The notes under the pieces: generated by a model
Database searches by the model: none
What the model was told of the DNA's origin: nothing
The model's input: only the letters and a program-made list of their open reading frames with translations
Assembly: GCF_003286085.1 (NCBI RefSeq)
Contig: NW_020825365.1
Span: 806,001 to 870,000 of the forward strand
From: Drosophila persimilis
Taxonomy: Eukaryota; Arthropoda; Insecta; Diptera; Drosophilidae
Length of the DNA: 64,000 nt
Direction: 5' to 3'
Shown here: piece after piece, positions 61,997 through 64,000 of the stretch
Position numbering within the stretch: the first letter of the stretch is position 1
Layout: each line of letters begins with the position of its first letter
Position numbers and translations under genes: made by a program

Positions 61997-64000
61997 CTTT
62001 TGTTTGATGAAATGCAAAAGTGCAGGGAAAAGTCAGCGCTGAAAAGTCGTGTTGCTGCGGCAACTTTGTGGCTCCCAGCATCCATTCATCACTGTCAAGA
62101 AAAGTTCTCTACTCCTTCCCTCTCCGAAGATGAGTACGAGGATGAGGACGAGGACGAGAATGAGGATGTGTTCCTTTTGGCCTGACAAAACCAAATGCCA
62201 GCAATTGCGTTTAAGCTTGAGCTGAATTATATATAGGGGGGGAATTTGTCAAGAGTTTTTGCCTCAAAGTTGCGCTAATTACGAAAGGCAACAAAAGGCA
62301 GGTCCTGCGCCACATCAACTTAAGCGCCGGCAATTAAATGTGGCAACGCGATGGCAGGGTCCCACATTAGCAACAAAATTACTGGCCATGGCCCTGGTCC
62401 GGGCCCTCTACTGCTAGTCCCAGTCCTAGTCCTAGTCCGTGGCCATCGCAGATCGCAGATTCCCTCCAAGAACTTTTCCCCAAATTAGGCAAAACGTTTT
62501 GCGCCAAATCTACGCGCTGTCAAATTGTTCAAGCGGAAAGCTCTCCACGAGACACCCTCCACGCAAAGGAATGTGGAGAAAGAGCGCTAGGCATTTGGGG
62601 GGGTGGAGCGGCTGAAACAATTTCTAGCACACATAAAAACGAAGGAAAAACAAAGACTGCAAAGGAGACAGAGAGCCAAAGAGAGTGAGGGCTGAAGGGT
62701 GAAGGGTGAAGGGTGAACGGTGAAGGATGAAGGGGAGACCGCAAATAAAATAAGCCAGCGGACATGGACATGGCGTATACGTAACGTTGCAGAGTTAGCT
62801 GTTGAAAAATGGCTGCCGGACATTTTGCCGGAACTTTTGCATGAAAAACCCTACGCATGTGTGTGTGTCCGCTTGTGGGGCCAGTGTGTGCGTGAGTGAA
62901 ACTCTCTCTATCTTAGATTTTTTTGCGGCTGCGACTTTGTGCTATTTGTTTTGCTTTGAGCTGACTTCTCTTTGGTCTCTCTCTCTCTCTCCCTTTGGTT
63001 CTGTCTTTATCTGTCAGGATTCCCCTTTTTTTTCGTCCATTCCTGGCCAGTGCTACTCCTTCTCCTGCTCCTGCTCCCTCCCATCCTCCTGTTAATTAAA
63101 GGCCATCCCCCAAAACTCAAGTGGGCCCTTTGAGGATTAGCCTTTGGTCTCTGGCGAAAACACCCATTTATATGGCATATCTTTTATGGTCATTGCTAAT
63201 TGTTGTTGGTTCCATTGCTATCCCTAGAACCATTTCTCTTGCTTTCTTCGCTTGAAATGAAAGCCCAATGAGCCGCAAAATCTATGCGACATGTGATGGC
63301 AATCAAAATGATTGCGCCGCCGGGTCTCCCCAGAGTTCAGAGTTCATTAATGCAGTTTAGCAAAAGAATAGGCAAAGTTTTTGTGTGAGCCAGTGGGGCT
63401 AAGGCAGCGGGGCTAGAATGGGGGGCAAGAGTAGAGTTGGTTTGGGATGTAAAAAGGAAAGGCTATGGTGATTTGTACCCACGAAAGTACGCATAGTTGA
63501 CCTATATCTTCGGTGAGTTGTGTTTAATGGATGAGGAAAGAGCTTAAGACGGACCCTATGGATCCAAAAACGATCTCCACATATCTGGATTTGCGGCTAT
63601 AACATACGCCACATACCCGCTCCAAAATGCAGTGTATAAGCTCCCCTCATCCAGTCGAAGTCAATTCTCACACACTAAGGCGCCAAATTAGCGTCGAGCA
63701 CTACATTTTTTTCCACATTTCCCCGAACATTTTTCGAGGAAGAAAAACTGGAGGGCAGTGCCAGGCAGGCGCCTGGTCGACAGGCATTTGCCAGCAGCAA
63801 TAGTAATTAAAACTTGCGTTGACTGCTTTTAGGCGTTCCACAGGGAAGGAGAGAGGAGGACGGAAATTGGGCGCAGGACGTGCGACGTGGGGCTGGGGCT
63901 GGAGCTGGAGCTGCCGCTGCCGGGAGACGGAGGCCAGCGCGAAAAACTTTCCAATTAGGCCAAAGTTTTCCCCAGCAACAACCACAACAAGCGACAGAAG

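Larger units (their letters stand above)
58962..64000 (-). other. Dscam intron upstream of Ig2, running to the right edge
   Basis: No exon with an Ig signature found between 58962 and the edge, so Ig1 and the start lie beyond. Contains the small inverted-repeat element at 59780-60046 and arrays of CAGG (59399-59443), GGAAC (59119-59155), GTCCTGA (60668-60703), TG (61969-61996) and TGAAGGG (62691-62731). Confidence 0.5.

Overview
This window is nuclear DNA from a Drosophila species. The proteins read here are close to, but not identical with, the D. melanogaster ones. Introns are short, core promoters are of fly type (Ohler motif 6, DRE, motif 1), and the gene order Cpsf6, BI-1, Gr66a, SBP2, Arl5, Rab19, DM4/12 gene, cert, Dscam resembles polytene region 66C on Muller element D as I remember it. 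The very high density of short tandem repeats suggests an obscura-group species, but that is inference.

Layout. 1-1570 (-): a secreted alkaline phosphatase running off the left edge. 2390-3740: two kinds of dispersed repeat. 4036-7316 (+): Cpsf6, an mRNA 3'-end processing factor. 7317-11180: Cpsf6 3' sequence followed by a composite mobile-element relic with a hAT-type fragment. 11456-12875 (+): BI-1. 13288-14997 (+): Gr66a, a bitter taste receptor. 15075-16167 (-): SBP2 for selenoprotein synthesis, tail to tail with Gr66a. 16411-18564 (-): a TXNDC11-like multi-thioredoxin protein. 19477-20016 (+): Arl5. 20621-21651 (-): Rab19. 25724-26894 (+): a DM4/12-family secreted protein. 29470-34766 (+): cert, the ceramide transfer protein. 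37076 to beyond 58961 (-): a Dscam-family adhesion receptor, 27 exons visible, covering Ig2 to the C-terminus; the 5' end lies off the right edge.

Most of the genes are compact housekeeping genes for mRNA processing, membrane traffic, lipid transfer and ER biology. Two are neural or sensory (Gr66a and Dscam). The large Dscam introns hold many unrelated short tandem arrays and small mobile-element fragments but no nested gene I can support.

The most unusual structure is a dispersed repeat of about 0.9 kb that ends in a motif 6/DRE/motif 1 promoter block. It lies directly upstream of both Cpsf6 and cert, and the promoter block alone lies upstream of BI-1. The repeat also carries, on the opposite strand, a small gene-like exon that is open in one copy and stopped in the other.
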